Shown piece by piece: positions 34,869 to 44,225 of a DNA stretch of 64,000 nucleotides. The notes beneath the pieces were generated by a model. The model worked only from the letters and a program-made list of their open reading frames with translations. It did not search any database and was not told the DNA's origin. Position numbers and translations under genes: made by a program. This stretch comes from Tessaracoccus antarcticus (GTDB taxonomy: Bacteria > Actinomycetota > Actinomycetes > Propionibacteriales > Propionibacteriaceae): positions 62,001 to 126,000 of the forward strand of contig NZ_REFW01000002.1 in the NCBI RefSeq assembly GCF_003688855.1, written 5' to 3'. Each line of letters starts with the position of its first letter. Positions within the stretch are counted from its first letter, which is position 1.

Positions 34869-36005
34869 ATGAACAGGTTGCGCGCAGCCATTGCCATGGC
34901 TGTCTCGACGCTCTGCATCGCGAGTCTGGTGGTACCGGCCCACGCCGACCCGGACGCCGTGGCGCGTGCCAAGTCGGATCTGGAGCGCATCCAACAGGAG
35001 TCCTCCGCCATCGACCAGGACATCATCGAGGCCAGCGCACGCGCTGACGAGGGTGCCAGCAAGCTCGCCGAGGTCACAGCTGACCTCCACAAGCAGCAGG
35101 AAAAGGTCAGGGCCATGGCCTCCGATCTCGGCGACATCGCCGTGGTCCAACTGCAGTCCGGCGGACTCGACATCACGGCCCAGTTCCTGACGAGTGACTC
35201 CGAGGACAGTTTCCTGTCCGGCCTCGCCACCATCCAGAACGAGGCGAACCGCAGTAACGCCAGCCTTCAACTCCTCCAGGTGGAGCAGTCCGAGGCGGAC
35301 ACGCTGCAGGCGGAGGCCGACCGTACCAACGCCTCACTGAAGGCCGATCTGGCCGCCAAGGAAGAGCTCGCGGGGCACTACGCCGCGAAGGAAGCCGAGG
35401 CCAAGTCTGTCTACGACCGTCTGGGCGCCGAAGAACGCGAACGTCTGCGCCAGCTGGAAATCCAACGCCAGCGCGAGCAGGAGGAGGCGGACCGTCAGGC
35501 GCGCCTCGCCGCGCAGCAGGCCGCGCAGCAGGCTGCCGAGCGTGCCGCGGCGCAAACCCCCACCACCACCGCCGGTGAGGACACCGGGACCTCCCAGGGT
35601 GAACCCGCCGGTACGCCCGCGGGGGAGACTGTGGCCGCCCCGGCCACTGGTTCCAGTTCCCGTGCCCTGACTGCCATCTCGGCGGCCACCTCCAAGGTCG
35701 GCAGCAGCTACGTGTGGGGGACTTCTGGCCCCAGCACCTTCGACTGCTCGGGCCTCACCAGCTACGCCTACCGTCAAGTGGGCATCTCACTGCCGCGAAG
35801 CTCGCGCGCCCAGTTCGCCATGGGGACCAAGGTCGCGAAATCCGACCTGCAGCCCGGTGACCTCGTGTTCTACTACTCACCCGTCAGCCATGTGGGGATC
35901 TACATCGGCAACGGCAAGATCGTTGACGCCGCGAACCCCCGCAGCGGGGTACGCATCACGAGCGTGAACTCGATGCCCTTCTCCGGCGCCCGTCGCGTCG
36001 GCTGA
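34869..36005 (+). CDS. NlpC/P60 cell-wall endopeptidase (RipA-like)
   Basis: Predicted 378 residues. A signal peptide (RAAIAMAVSTLCIASLVVPA, cleavage at AHA-DP) leads into a long coiled-coil region (about 30-215, Ala/Gln/Glu-rich), a Thr/Pro/Gly linker, and a C-terminal NlpC/P60 domain with catalytic Cys293 in FDCSGLTSYAYRQVG and His341 in SHVGIYIGNG. It cleaves peptidoglycan stem peptides, probably at the septum, the coiled coil being an autoinhibitory or protein-interaction region. ATG 34869 has GGGGG eight bases upstream; the ATG at 34851 has no such site. Confidence 0.92.
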   Translation: MNRLRAAIAMAVSTLCIASLVVPAHADPDAVARAKSDLERIQQESSAIDQDIIEASARADEGASKLAEVTADLHKQQEKVRAMASDLGDIAVVQLQSGGLDITAQFLTSDSEDSFLSGLATIQNEANRSNASLQLLQVEQSEADTLQAEADRTNASLKADLAAKEELAGHYAAKEAEAKSVYDRLGAEERERLRQLEIQRQREQEEADRQARLAAQQAAQQAAERAAAQTPTTTAGEDTGTSQGEPAGTPAGETVAAPATGSSSRALTAISAATSKVGSSYVWGTSGPSTFDCSGLTSYAYRQVGISLPRSSRAQFAMGTKVAKSDLQPGDLVFYYSPVSHVGIYIGNGKIVDAANPRSGVRITSVNSMPFSGARRVG

Positions 36006-36023
36006 GCCTCACAGGCGCCCTCC

Positions 36024-36770
36024 TCAGCCTCCGCTGTGCTCATTCACGAAGGCCACGGATCGGGAGAAGATGACCTCGGCGTCATTGTCGAGCGTTGCCA
36101 CGTGGTAGCTGTTCGGCAGAGGAACCACCTCGGTGGCCGGTAGCGACCTCAGCAGCGTCTCGTGGCTCGAGTCGTCCACCACATGGTCGACGGCGGAGCG
36201 GAACAGGACCACGGGCGCGTCCACCCGGGACAGGTCCGCTCTGACCTGCTTCCACAGCTGCGTCATCGACCAGGCCGCTGCCACGCTCACCCGGTCATAG
36301 CCCAACTCCTTCACACCATCCTTGCGAATATCGGAGGTGATGCCCGGCTGTGTCCTGACCACATGCTGCAGGAGACGGGAAAAGGGGAGCAGCCGGTTCC
36401 GGCTGGCGATGGCGGGATTCACCAGCAGCACACCCGCCACCGGCCTCTGCTCGGCCAGTCGCAGCGCCAGCGCGCCACCCATGGACAACCCCCCGACGAA
36501 GACCGTTCGGCAACGGGAGGACAACTCCTGCCACGCCGAGTCGATGTCGTTGTCCCATTCCTCCCACCGGCTCTCCGACAGGTCGTCGATGTCGGTGCCA
36601 TGGCCCGTCAACCGTGGCGCGATGACCGTGGCGTTGCACCCGTCGGCGATGGCGTGCGCCCAGGGTGCCACCGACGACACGGACCCCGTGAACCCGTGGC
36701 TCAGCACCACACCGATGTCGCCGTCGCCCACCCGCAGCGTCTCCGCGCCTGACCAGATCTGTTTACCCAT
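36024..36770 (-). CDS. Alpha/beta hydrolase, monoacylglycerol-lipase type
   Basis: Predicted 248 residues. The oxyanion segment VVLSHGFTGS, the nucleophile elbow GGLSMGGALAL (Ser), the Asp in RSAVDHVVDDSS and the His in NSYHVATLDNDAE form the usual triad. The sequence resembles bacterial carboxylesterases/monoacylglycerol lipases such as Est30-like enzymes. It has no signal peptide. It is convergent with the NlpC/P60 gene and divergent from plsC, so a role in lipid turnover is possible. Confidence 0.85.
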   Translation of the reverse strand: MGKQIWSGAETLRVGDGDIGVVLSHGFTGSVSSVAPWAHAIADGCNATVIAPRLTGHGTDIDDLSESRWEEWDNDIDSAWQELSSRCRTVFVGGLSMGGALALRLAEQRPVAGVLLVNPAIASRNRLLPFSRLLQHVVRTQPGITSDIRKDGVKELGYDRVSVAAAWSMTQLWKQVRADLSRVDAPVVLFRSAVDHVVDDSSHETLLRSLPATEVVPLPNSYHVATLDNDAEVIFSRSVAFVNEHSGG

Positions 36771-36871
36771 GCCAGAACCCTGCCCGCTGCGGCGCGTCAC
36801 GGCAAGGGGCGCCTCACGGGAGGCACTCCTCGATAGAGTGACCCTCGAATCCGCCAGAGGGGACAGACAGC

Positions 36872-37633
36872 GTGTGGTACGCAATCTTCAAGGCCGCGAT
36901 CTTCAGGCCGCTCGTCAAGTACGGCTTCCGGGCCCGGATCATCGGCGCCGAGAACGTGCCTCGCAGCGGCGGTGCCATCCTCGCCAGCAATCACATCGCC
37001 ACGATGGACTCGCTGGTGGTGCCGGCCATGGTTCCGCGCCGGGTGACCTACCCCGCCAAGGCTGAGCTGTTCACCGGCAAGGGAGGCCCAGGGGCCGCCC
37101 TCGTCGCATGGTTCCTCAAGGCCGTGGGCATGGTGCCCATGGATCGCGGCGGTGGCCGAGCCAGCGCGACGGCGCTGGACAGCATCTCCGAGGTGCTGGC
37201 CACCGGCGCACTGGTGGGCATCTACCCCGAGGGCACGCGCTCCCCGGACGGCCGGCTGTACAAGGGCAAGACGGGGCTGGCGCGCATGGTGCTGGCCAAC
37301 GACGTGCCCGTCCTGCCCGTGGGCGTCGTGGGGACGGAGACACGCCGGGGACTCTTCGGGATCCCCTATGTCAGCCGCCCCATCGTGATCGTGGGTGAGC
37401 CGCTGCACTTCTCGGAGCTCGCCGGTCGCGACAGGGAGACCAAGGCCCTGCGCTGGGTCACCGACGAGACCCTCGCGGCCATCCAACGGCTCACCGGCCA
37501 GCAGTACGCCGACGTCTACGCCAGCCGGGTGAAGTACGGGGACCTCAAGGACACCGGCTCCGACGCGCACGTGCTGCCCCGCCCCGGCGGTGGCCCGGCC
37601 CCCCTGCCCGTGGTCAGGGACGACGCGGAGTGA
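36872..37633 (+). CDS. plsC: 1-acyl-glycerol-3-phosphate acyltransferase family
   Basis: Predicted 253 residues from GTG 36872, with GAGGGG upstream. Block I is NHIATMDSL (His41 and Asp46 of the HX4D motif), block II is around GMVPMDRGGG, and block III is YPEGTRSPDG. PlsC-type enzymes acylate lysophosphatidic acid in membrane phospholipid synthesis. In M. tuberculosis the positional equivalent is Rv2182c. The stop overlaps the histidine kinase start by four bases (GTGA), an unusual coupling of a lipid enzyme to a two-component system. Confidence 0.92.
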   Translation: MWYAIFKAAIFRPLVKYGFRARIIGAENVPRSGGAILASNHIATMDSLVVPAMVPRRVTYPAKAELFTGKGGPGAALVAWFLKAVGMVPMDRGGGRASATALDSISEVLATGALVGIYPEGTRSPDGRLYKGKTGLARMVLANDVPVLPVGVVGTETRRGLFGIPYVSRPIVIVGEPLHFSELAGRDRETKALRWVTDETLAAIQRLTGQQYADVYASRVKYGDLKDTGSDAHVLPRPGGGPAPLPVVRDDAE

Positions 37634-38823
37634 ACCAGCGGAACGAGGCCGTCGCACCACCAGGGAGCGGCCGGCTGCGGGCCTCGCGGGCCTGGTTCCG
37701 CCACGCCCACGACGTGCTCGGACGGGTCTACACGGTCTGTACCACGGTGCGCGCCGTCATGGCGCTGCACGCGATCTTCCTGAACCTCTTCCTCGTCCTG
37801 CCCGAGGCACACAACAAGCCGGGCGTGGTGCTGGTCTGCTTCGTCATCGCGGCCTGGACCGTACTCGTGTCCATCCTGCTGCGCCGGCCCCGCCGCCGCA
37901 CCCCCTGGGTGTTCGTCGCCGACCTCCTCGTCACCGTCGCCGTCGTGCTTGCGACGCCCCTGGTGGCTGAGGGCGGGGACGTGCCACTGACGCTGGCGGC
38001 CTACTGGGGCGGGGGTTGCGCGGTGTACGCCGCCATCCTGCTGTCGACGCGGTGGGGGATGCTGCAGGCGGTGATCATCTCCGCCGCGTACGTGGCGGTG
38101 CCTCCGTACCTGACCCTGCGCCGGATCGACATGGTGGTGCTCATCCTCGCCACCACGTTCTGCCTGGGCGCCCTCATCAGCCAGTTCCGGATGACCCTTG
38201 CGGAGCAGGAGCGAAACCGTGTCCGCAATGCCTCCCTCGCCGAGCGTGAGCGACTGGCCCGCATCGTCCACGACGGGGCGCTGCAGGTGCTGGCGCTCGT
38301 CGAACGTGAGGGCCCGTCGCTCGGCCCCCGCGGGATGAGGCTGGCGTCGCTGGCACGGGAGTCGGAGTCGCAGCTGCGGAACCTGTTGCAGGACCGCGAG
38401 ATCGGCGACGATGCCCCGGATTCGCTGGTGGACCTGGCGGCAGCTCTCGACAAGTACCAGAGCGCGCGGGTGACGGTGTCCACCATGGCAGGCACCGTCA
38501 TGTTGCGCCGGCGGGTGGTGGACGAGGTGGAGGCCACGTTGCTGGAGGCACTCACGAACGTGGAGAGGCACGCCGGACCGGATGCCTCCGTGTGGGTGCT
38601 CCTGGACCAGGAGAGCGACGACGAGGTGATCCTGTGGGTGCGCGACAACGGCACGGGGATGAGCGCCGACGCAGTGACGGATGCCTCCGCCCGCGGCAGG
38701 CTCGGAATCCGCGACTCCATCGTCGGCCGGATGTCCGCACTGCAGGGCTCTGCCATGCTGAAGTCAACGCCCGGACTGGGCACCGAGTGGGAACTGCGGT
38801 TCCCCGTGGACATGGGGGAATGA
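37630..38823 (+). CDS. Sensor histidine kinase coupled to plsC
   Basis: Predicted 397 residues, GTG start. Four to six closely spaced helices (about 35-195) with almost no extracytoplasmic loop are followed by a DHp helix LAERERLARIVHDGALQVLA (phospho-acceptor His) and a HATPase with EVEATLLEALTNVERHA and RGRLGIRDSIVGRM. Such short-loop sensors read membrane state, as DesK does. The kinase is cognate to the regulator that follows one base later. Confidence 0.9.
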   Translation: MNQRNEAVAPPGSGRLRASRAWFRHAHDVLGRVYTVCTTVRAVMALHAIFLNLFLVLPEAHNKPGVVLVCFVIAAWTVLVSILLRRPRRRTPWVFVADLLVTVAVVLATPLVAEGGDVPLTLAAYWGGGCAVYAAILLSTRWGMLQAVIISAAYVAVPPYLTLRRIDMVVLILATTFCLGALISQFRMTLAEQERNRVRNASLAERERLARIVHDGALQVLALVEREGPSLGPRGMRLASLARESESQLRNLLQDREIGDDAPDSLVDLAAALDKYQSARVTVSTMAGTVMLRRRVVDEVEATLLEALTNVERHAGPDASVWVLLDQESDDEVILWVRDNGTGMSADAVTDASARGRLGIRDSIVGRMSALQGSAMLKSTPGLGTEWELRFPVDMGE

Positions 38824-38824
38824 C

Positions 38825-39484
38825 GTGAAACGCAACAAGGTGATGCTGGTCGATGACCACCCCATGTGGATTGATTCGCTGAGCGAGGACCTCACCGAGG
38901 TGGGATTCGAAATCGTGGCCGTCGCCAAGAACGGCACCGAGTGCCTGGCCCGGGCGCGAGCGACCCGGCCGCAGGTGGTGGTCATGGACCTGCAGATCCC
39001 CGACCCGGACGGCGCCACCTGCACGGAGATTCTGTTGAAAGAGTTCCCCGACCTGCACGTGCTGGTGATGTCCGCATCGGGGGAACGCGACGACGTGCTG
39101 CGGGCCATGCGTGCCGGGGCCAAGGGGTACCTCGTGAAGTCGGCGTCCAAGGCCGAACTCATCGAGGGGGTGCAGCGCACCGCCGACGGCGACGCCGTCT
39201 TCACACCCGGCCTCGCGGGGTTGGTACTGGGTGAGTTCCGACGCCTCGTCAACGTGGCGCGGGCCCACAACGAGGAGGGGCCCATCCTCACGACCCGCGA
39301 GATCGAGGTGCTCCGCCGCGTCGCGAAGGGGCTTGCCTACCGGGAGATCGCGGAGGAACTGTTCGTCTCGCACCGCACGGTGCAGAACCATGTCCAGAAC
39401 GTGTTGCGGAAACTGCAGCTGCACAACCGGGTGGAACTGACGCTCTACGCCATCGACCAGGGCCTCCACAACCCGGACGAGTGA
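38825..39484 (+). CDS. NarL/LuxR-family response regulator
   Basis: Predicted 219 residues from GTG 38825. Receiver motifs: MLVDDHPMW, phospho-acceptor Asp in VVVMDLQIPDPDG, Lys in GYLVKSASKAEL. The output helix-turn-helix reads TTREIEVLRRVAKGLAYREI to HRTVQNHVQNVLRKLQ. It is the likely partner of the kinase immediately upstream. Targets are unknown; plsC in the same operon or envelope-lipid genes are reasonable candidates. Confidence 0.93.
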   Translation: MKRNKVMLVDDHPMWIDSLSEDLTEVGFEIVAVAKNGTECLARARATRPQVVVMDLQIPDPDGATCTEILLKEFPDLHVLVMSASGERDDVLRAMRAGAKGYLVKSASKAELIEGVQRTADGDAVFTPGLAGLVLGEFRRLVNVARAHNEEGPILTTREIEVLRRVAKGLAYREIAEELFVSHRTVQNHVQNVLRKLQLHNRVELTLYAIDQGLHNPDE

Positions 39485-39532
39485 GGTGTTCCACGGCCGG
39501 GGCTGCGGTCGGGACAGCGTTGCGCATTGCGG

Positions 39533-39538
39533 TAGCCT
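39533..39538 (+). promoter_or_regulatory. -10 box, leaderless aroG
   Basis: TAGCCT followed by seven bases and ATG 39546. GGGACA at 39511-39516 is a possible -35 with a 16-base spacer. Confidence 0.6.
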
Positions 39539-39545
39539 GACGGCC

Positions 39546-40931
39546 ATGTCCTCCATCATGTCCCGGGAAGAACTGCGTGCCCTGCCACAGGTCCAGCAGC
39601 CGTCCTACCCGGACCCCGCAGCGTTGGAATCCGCCATCGACACGATGGAGAAGTTGCCGCCGCTCGTGTTCGCGGGCGAGTGCGATGACCTGCGCCAGAA
39701 GCTGGCCGACGTCGCCGACGGGCGCGCCTTCCTGTTGCAGGGGGGTGACTGCGCTGAATCGTTCGAGGCCGTGACGGCCGACAACATCAAGGCCAAGCTG
39801 CTCGTCCAGCTCTCCATGGCCGTCGTCATGACCTACGCCGCGCAGGTGCCGGTGGTCAAGGTGGGCCGCATCGCCGGCCAGTACGCCAAGCCGCGCAGCA
39901 ACGGCAACGAGACCCGCGACGGCGTGACGTACCCGTCGTACCGAGGCGACGCCATCAACGGCTTCGACTTCAGCGAGGCCTCCAGGGTCCACGACCCGCA
40001 GCGGCTCGTGCGCATGTACAACGCCTCCGCCGCCACCCTCAACCTGGTGCGCGCCTTCGTCAAGGGCGGCTTCGCCGACCTCCGCGGCGTCCACACCTGG
40101 AACCGCGACTTCGTCGGCAACTCCTCCGTGGAGACGGAGTACGAGGAGCTGGCCAGCGAGATCGACCGTGCCCTGGCATTCATGGTCGCCTGCGGCGTCG
40201 ACGACCGGGCCCTGTCCACCATCGACTTCTACGCCAGCCACGAAGCGCTGCTGCTCGAGTACGAGCGCGCCCTCACCCGCGTCGACTCACGCTCGCAGAA
40301 GCTGTACGGCGTCTCCGGGCACATGCTGTGGATCGGGGAGCGCACACGCCAGCTCGACGGCGCCCACGTGGAGCTGCTGCGCCGCGTGCAGAACCCCCTG
40401 GGTATCAAGCTGGGCCCCACCACCTCGCCCGCCGATGCCCTGGCACTGGCTGATCGACTGGACCCCGACCGCATCCCCGGCCGCATCACGTTCATCACAC
40501 GGATGGGTGCGTCGAAGGTCCGGGACGTGTTGCCCGCCATCGTGGAGGCCGTCGAAGCCAGCGGTCGCAAGGTCGCGTGGGTGTGCGACCCCATGCACGG
40601 CAACACCTTTGAATCCACGAACGGGTACAAGACCCGCGCCTTCGCCGATGTGGTGGAGGAGGTCCACGGCTTCTTCGACGTCCACGATGCGCTGGGCACC
40701 TGGCCAGGCGGCGTCCACGTCGAGCTGACGGGTGACGACGTGACCGAGTGCGTGGGAGGTGTGCACCAGTTGTCCGAGGAGGACCTGGGAAGCCGCTACG
40801 AGACGGTCTGCGATCCGCGGCTCAACCGCAACCAGTCGCTGGAACTGGCGTTCATGGTCGCGGCCAGGCTGCGTGCCGGACGCGCTCGCCACGACAATCC
40901 CGTCCAGGCCTTCCACGCCCGCGACCTGTGA
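39546..40931 (+). CDS. aroG: Class II DAHP synthase
   Basis: Predicted 461 residues, the length of class II (plant/actinobacterial type) enzymes. Key segments are FLLQGGDCAESFEAV, VVKVGRIAGQYAKPRS, GEFAHVHTWNRDF-type sequence (RGVHTWNRDFV), YASHEALLLEYE and WVCDPMHGNT. It condenses phosphoenolpyruvate and erythrose 4-phosphate in the first step of the shikimate pathway. A TAGCCT box seven bases before the ATG indicates a leaderless mRNA. The stop overlaps the start of the threonine aldolase gene (GTGA). Confidence 0.96.
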   Translation: MSSIMSREELRALPQVQQPSYPDPAALESAIDTMEKLPPLVFAGECDDLRQKLADVADGRAFLLQGGDCAESFEAVTADNIKAKLLVQLSMAVVMTYAAQVPVVKVGRIAGQYAKPRSNGNETRDGVTYPSYRGDAINGFDFSEASRVHDPQRLVRMYNASAATLNLVRAFVKGGFADLRGVHTWNRDFVGNSSVETEYEELASEIDRALAFMVACGVDDRALSTIDFYASHEALLLEYERALTRVDSRSQKLYGVSGHMLWIGERTRQLDGAHVELLRRVQNPLGIKLGPTTSPADALALADRLDPDRIPGRITFITRMGASKVRDVLPAIVEAVEASGRKVAWVCDPMHGNTFESTNGYKTRAFADVVEEVHGFFDVHDALGTWPGGVHVELTGDDVTECVGGVHQLSEEDLGSRYETVCDPRLNRNQSLELAFMVAARLRAGRARHDNPVQAFHARDL

Positions 40932-41953
40932 TCGACCTCCGCAGCGACACCCTGACCCGCCCGTCGGCGGGGATGCTTGCTGCGATGGTGGCGGCCCCCG
41001 TCGGTGACGACGTCTACGGCGAGGACCCCACGGTGGCCGAGCTCGAGGAGCGCGCCGCGGACCTGCTGGGGCACGAGTCCGCGCTGTTCTGTGCCACGGG
41101 GTCCCTCGCGAACCTGCTGGGCATCTGGCTGCACGTTCCACCCGGCGGGGAGGTGCTGTGCGACTCCCTGGCCCACATCGCCCGCGCCGAAATGGGTGCC
41201 CACGGCGCCCTGCACGGCGTGACCATGCGCACCTGGGCCTCGCAGCGGGGCAGGCTGGTGGCGCAGGACGTGCTGTCGATGCTCGCACTCGATTGCGGAC
41301 CCTACCTCGTGGAGACCTCCGCCGTTGAGGTGGAGGACACCAGCAACTTCGGTGGCGGCACCGTGCAGGATGTCGACGAGGTGACCCGCCTCAGCGGCGA
41401 ACTGGCCCGGCTGGGGATCGCCCGCCACCTGGATGGTGCACGCCTGGCCAACGCGGCTGCCACCACGGGGCTCAGCCTCGGCGACTACGGCCGGCTCTTC
41501 GACACCGTCACCCTCTGCCTCTCCAAGGGGCTCGGTGCCCCCATCGGCACCGTGCTCGCAGGCTCGGCCGCTGACATGGCGCGAGCCCGGGTGCAGCGCA
41601 AGCGACTGGGCGGTGGTTGGCGGCAGGCGGGAATCCTCGCCGCCGCCGGACTGTGGGCGCTGGAGCACAACCTGCCACGCATCGGCCTGGACCACGCCTC
41701 CGCCCTGTCCTTCGCCCGCGCCGTCGCGGACAGGGTGCCCTCAGCGGTGGACGTCGACACCGTCGAGACCAATGTGGTCCTCCTCGAGACAGGCGACGCC
41801 CGTTCCGCCGCGTCAGCGTGCGAGGCCGCCGGCGTGCGGCTCAGCGTGCTGGGGCCCCACCAGTTGCGTGCCGTCACACACCTCGACGTGACTGCGCGGC
41901 AGTGCCGGGACGCCGGCGCCGTCGTCGCAGCGGTGCTGTCTCAGGCGCTGTAG
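40928..41953 (+). CDS. Low-specificity L-threonine aldolase family
   Basis: Predicted 341 residues, GTG start in the aroG stop. Fold-type I PLP enzyme: IDLRSDTLTRPS, DVYGEDPTVAELEE, the PLP-phosphate and Asp segment RHLDGARLANAA, and the Schiff-base Lys in LCLSKGLGAPIGTVLAGS. The family cleaves L-threonine or L-allo-threonine to glycine and acetaldehyde. The coupling to aroG is structural rather than metabolic as far as I can tell. Thirteen bases at the 3' end overlap the convergent gene. Confidence 0.93.
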   Translation: MIDLRSDTLTRPSAGMLAAMVAAPVGDDVYGEDPTVAELEERAADLLGHESALFCATGSLANLLGIWLHVPPGGEVLCDSLAHIARAEMGAHGALHGVTMRTWASQRGRLVAQDVLSMLALDCGPYLVETSAVEVEDTSNFGGGTVQDVDEVTRLSGELARLGIARHLDGARLANAAATTGLSLGDYGRLFDTVTLCLSKGLGAPIGTVLAGSAADMARARVQRKRLGGGWRQAGILAAAGLWALEHNLPRIGLDHASALSFARAVADRVPSAVDVDTVETNVVLLETGDARSAASACEAAGVRLSVLGPHQLRAVTHLDVTARQCRDAGAVVAAVLSQAL

Positions 41954-43191
41954 TTCTCGATCTCGGCGATGGGGCGGGGCCAGGCGCCCAGCTCCTTCCA
42001 CGCAAAATCGGGGATGCGGGCGAAGAAGCCGTGCAGGAACTCCGAGGTCCTGTCCAGCTCCGCCGGTGACCAGTCGCCGCCCTCCACCCGGATGGTGCCG
42101 TCCCCCTCGATGATGAAGCCGAGACCCCCGGTGCGCAGGAAGTACTCGAGTTGACGCGGGTGGAACACGTCGGAGGCGAACCGTGGCACGGGGCAGCGGA
42201 CCTTGAAACGCTGGTTGAACGCCGTGGACTCGAACTCCACCTTGTTGCCGCCGAAGCCGCCGAACAGCCCCCAGTTCACGGACACCTCCCGGAACGGGAA
42301 CGTGGTGCGGAACTGCGCGATGTGCTCGGTGTGTCTCTGCGTGTGGGTGGTGGTGTTGCCCTTGGAATCGGTGGTGGTGTAGGTGGTCTCCCACGTGTGG
42401 GTCAGGCGTATGAACGGCAGGCCCTGGTTGTCGGACACGATGATGTCCTTGGCCTGGTGGTTGGACCCCCCCGAGGAATGGTTCACGTAGGAAAGCATGG
42501 AGTCGTCGTAGGGGCGGTAGACCCAGTGTTCGCGGTCCTGGAAGGACAGGTGCTGCGGGGGTGGCGTGCCGTCGAAGGACATGGCGTTCGACGAGGTGAG
42601 GGCCTGTTGGACCCCCTCCAGCCAGGCGACGGCCAGTTCGAGGTCTTCCGGCTTGCGGGGCACGTGCAGCATCACGAGCTGGTCGTGGTCCACCCCGACG
42701 TCCACCCTCATGGCCTGCTGCTGGCTGTCCCGCAGCCCGCCGAGGGCGGGGATGACAGCGGCGGCGAACTCCCGGCCGAAGTCCGGCCGACGGGCAACCA
42801 CGTGCACGGGGGAGGACGTCACGAGTGCCCCGGACACGCCCGCGCGTGGCATGTCGGGCAGGAACGCCGACGCCTCGGGCAGGGATTTGGGGAGTTTCAT
42901 GCTCACCACGTAGCCGCTGCTGCTGAACGCGTCACTGGAGTACCGGAAAGCCTGGAAGGGCACACCGGCGGGTCCGCGGCCGATCACCTGGTCGTCGACC
43001 CTGCGCTCGAACCCGACCCCGAAGGGGGCCGTGTTCAGGCCGATGATGATGTCGATGCCCGGTGACTCCACCCACGTCCAGCCGCGCTCCTCGATGGACT
43101 TGATGTAGCGGCGTTTGGTGTAGTACCAGATACCGCCGACGATGATGGCGATGGCGAGCATGACGAGCAGCAGCACGACGACGTTGTTCAC
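41941..43191 (-). CDS. Uncharacterised membrane-anchored protein
   Basis: Predicted 416 residues from GTG 43191, eight bases after GAGGAG. One N-terminal helix (VVVLLLVMLAIAIIVGGIWY) anchors a large cytoplasmic, mostly beta domain with no cysteines and several Trp/Tyr clusters (SIEERGWTWVESPGIDI, then FQAFRYSSDAFSSSGYVVSM and HTWETTYTTTDSKGNTTTHT). The overall look is of the DUF3137-like actinobacterial proteins, but I cannot place it in a family with confidence. It is convergent with the threonine aldolase gene and followed on the other side by an EamA permease on the same strand. Confidence 0.8.
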   Translation of the reverse strand: MNNVVVLLLVMLAIAIIVGGIWYYTKRRYIKSIEERGWTWVESPGIDIIIGLNTAPFGVGFERRVDDQVIGRGPAGVPFQAFRYSSDAFSSSGYVVSMKLPKSLPEASAFLPDMPRAGVSGALVTSSPVHVVARRPDFGREFAAAVIPALGGLRDSQQQAMRVDVGVDHDQLVMLHVPRKPEDLELAVAWLEGVQQALTSSNAMSFDGTPPPQHLSFQDREHWVYRPYDDSMLSYVNHSSGGSNHQAKDIIVSDNQGLPFIRLTHTWETTYTTTDSKGNTTTHTQRHTEHIAQFRTTFPFREVSVNWGLFGGFGGNKVEFESTAFNQRFKVRCPVPRFASDVFHPRQLEYFLRTGGLGFIIEGDGTIRVEGGDWSPAELDRTSEFLHGFFARIPDFAWKELGAWPRPIAEIENYSA

Positions 43192-43276
43192 CGGGTTGAC
43201 TCCTCGAAGTGTGGGGGGCTTGACCCGAGTCTAGGGAACTTCCCTGGCCTTGGTCGCAGGGCCGCAGGGCACGCGG

Positions 43277-44197
43277 CTACGCCGGGCGGGAGCGACGCCG
43301 TCGGACTTCCTCCACGAGGGCGTCGATGACCCGACCCCGCTTGCGCGGCCAGGCGGTCAGCAGCAGCGCCACCACCACGAGCGAGCCGCCCACGATGATG
43401 TGGACGGTGAGCGGCTCGAACCCGAACCCGATGGCGAAGATGGCCGAGAACACCGGCTCCGAGCACATGATCACGGCGCTGGGTGTGGCGGCCACGTAGC
43501 TCTGCGCCCAGCTCTGCAGGAACAGGGTCACGGCGCCGCAGAAGATGCCGAGGTAGAGCAGTTGCCCCCACAGGATGGGGTCGCGCGGCATGTCGAAACC
43601 CGTGAACGGGACGACGACCAGCGCCACGGCTGTCCCCATGAGGGCCTGCATGACGGTGAGCTGCTGCACCGTCTCCGGCCTGACCCAGCGGCCCAGCAGG
43701 ACGATGTGGAATGCGAACATCACCGCGCCGAAGAGCGTCAGCGCTGCCCCGAAGCCGAATCCTGCGTCACCCCTGCTGGCACCACTCGCGAGGATCACGA
43801 TCCCGACGATGGTGAGACCCACCGCGAGCCACGTGGTGGCGGGCTGGCGCTGGCGCAGCAGGACCGCGGAGATGATGGCGGTGAACACCACGTAGCTGGC
43901 GGTGACGAACCCTGACAGGGACGCCGGGGTGTATTGCAGGCCGATGATCTGGGAAGCGATGCCGGCGGTGAACAGAGCCCCGAGCACCATCCCGCGCACT
44001 GCGACGGCACGCGGCATCCGCAGCCGGGTGGAGAACACGGCGACGAGCACCACGCCCGTCAGGACAAGCCGGACCACCAGCAGGTTGATGGGGGAGATGG
44101 ACTCGAACGCGCTCTTGGCCACCACCACCGTGGAACCCCACGCCATGGCCGCCACCAGCAGGGCTGCGAATGCCCACGGCATGCGGTTCGAGGTCAC
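43277..44197 (-). CDS. EamA/DMT-family permease
   Basis: Predicted 306 residues, ten helices in two EamA repeats (for example MAWGSTVVVAKSAFESISPI in the first and SYVAATPSAVIMCSEPVFSA in the second), ending in a basic tail. These permeases export amino acids, metabolites or drugs; the substrate cannot be read from sequence. It differs from the RarD subfamily gene at 2145. GTG 44197 is preceded by TAGGCT at six bases, suggesting leaderless transcription. Confidence 0.9.
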   Translation of the reverse strand: MTSNRMPWAFAALLVAAMAWGSTVVVAKSAFESISPINLLVVRLVLTGVVLVAVFSTRLRMPRAVAVRGMVLGALFTAGIASQIIGLQYTPASLSGFVTASYVVFTAIISAVLLRQRQPATTWLAVGLTIVGIVILASGASRGDAGFGFGAALTLFGAVMFAFHIVLLGRWVRPETVQQLTVMQALMGTAVALVVVPFTGFDMPRDPILWGQLLYLGIFCGAVTLFLQSWAQSYVAATPSAVIMCSEPVFSAIFAIGFGFEPLTVHIIVGGSLVVVALLLTAWPRKRGRVIDALVEEVRRRRSRPA

Positions 44198-44203
44198 CTT
44201 CGC

Positions 44204-44209
44204 AGCCTA
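44204..44209 (-). promoter_or_regulatory. -10 box, leaderless EamA gene
   Basis: TAGGCT on the minus strand, six bases before GTG 44197. The box lies just beyond the end of the kinase gene (stop at 44226), so it also forms the spacer between the two genes. Confidence 0.5.
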
Positions 44210-44225
44210 GTGGGGGAGGTTCGGC

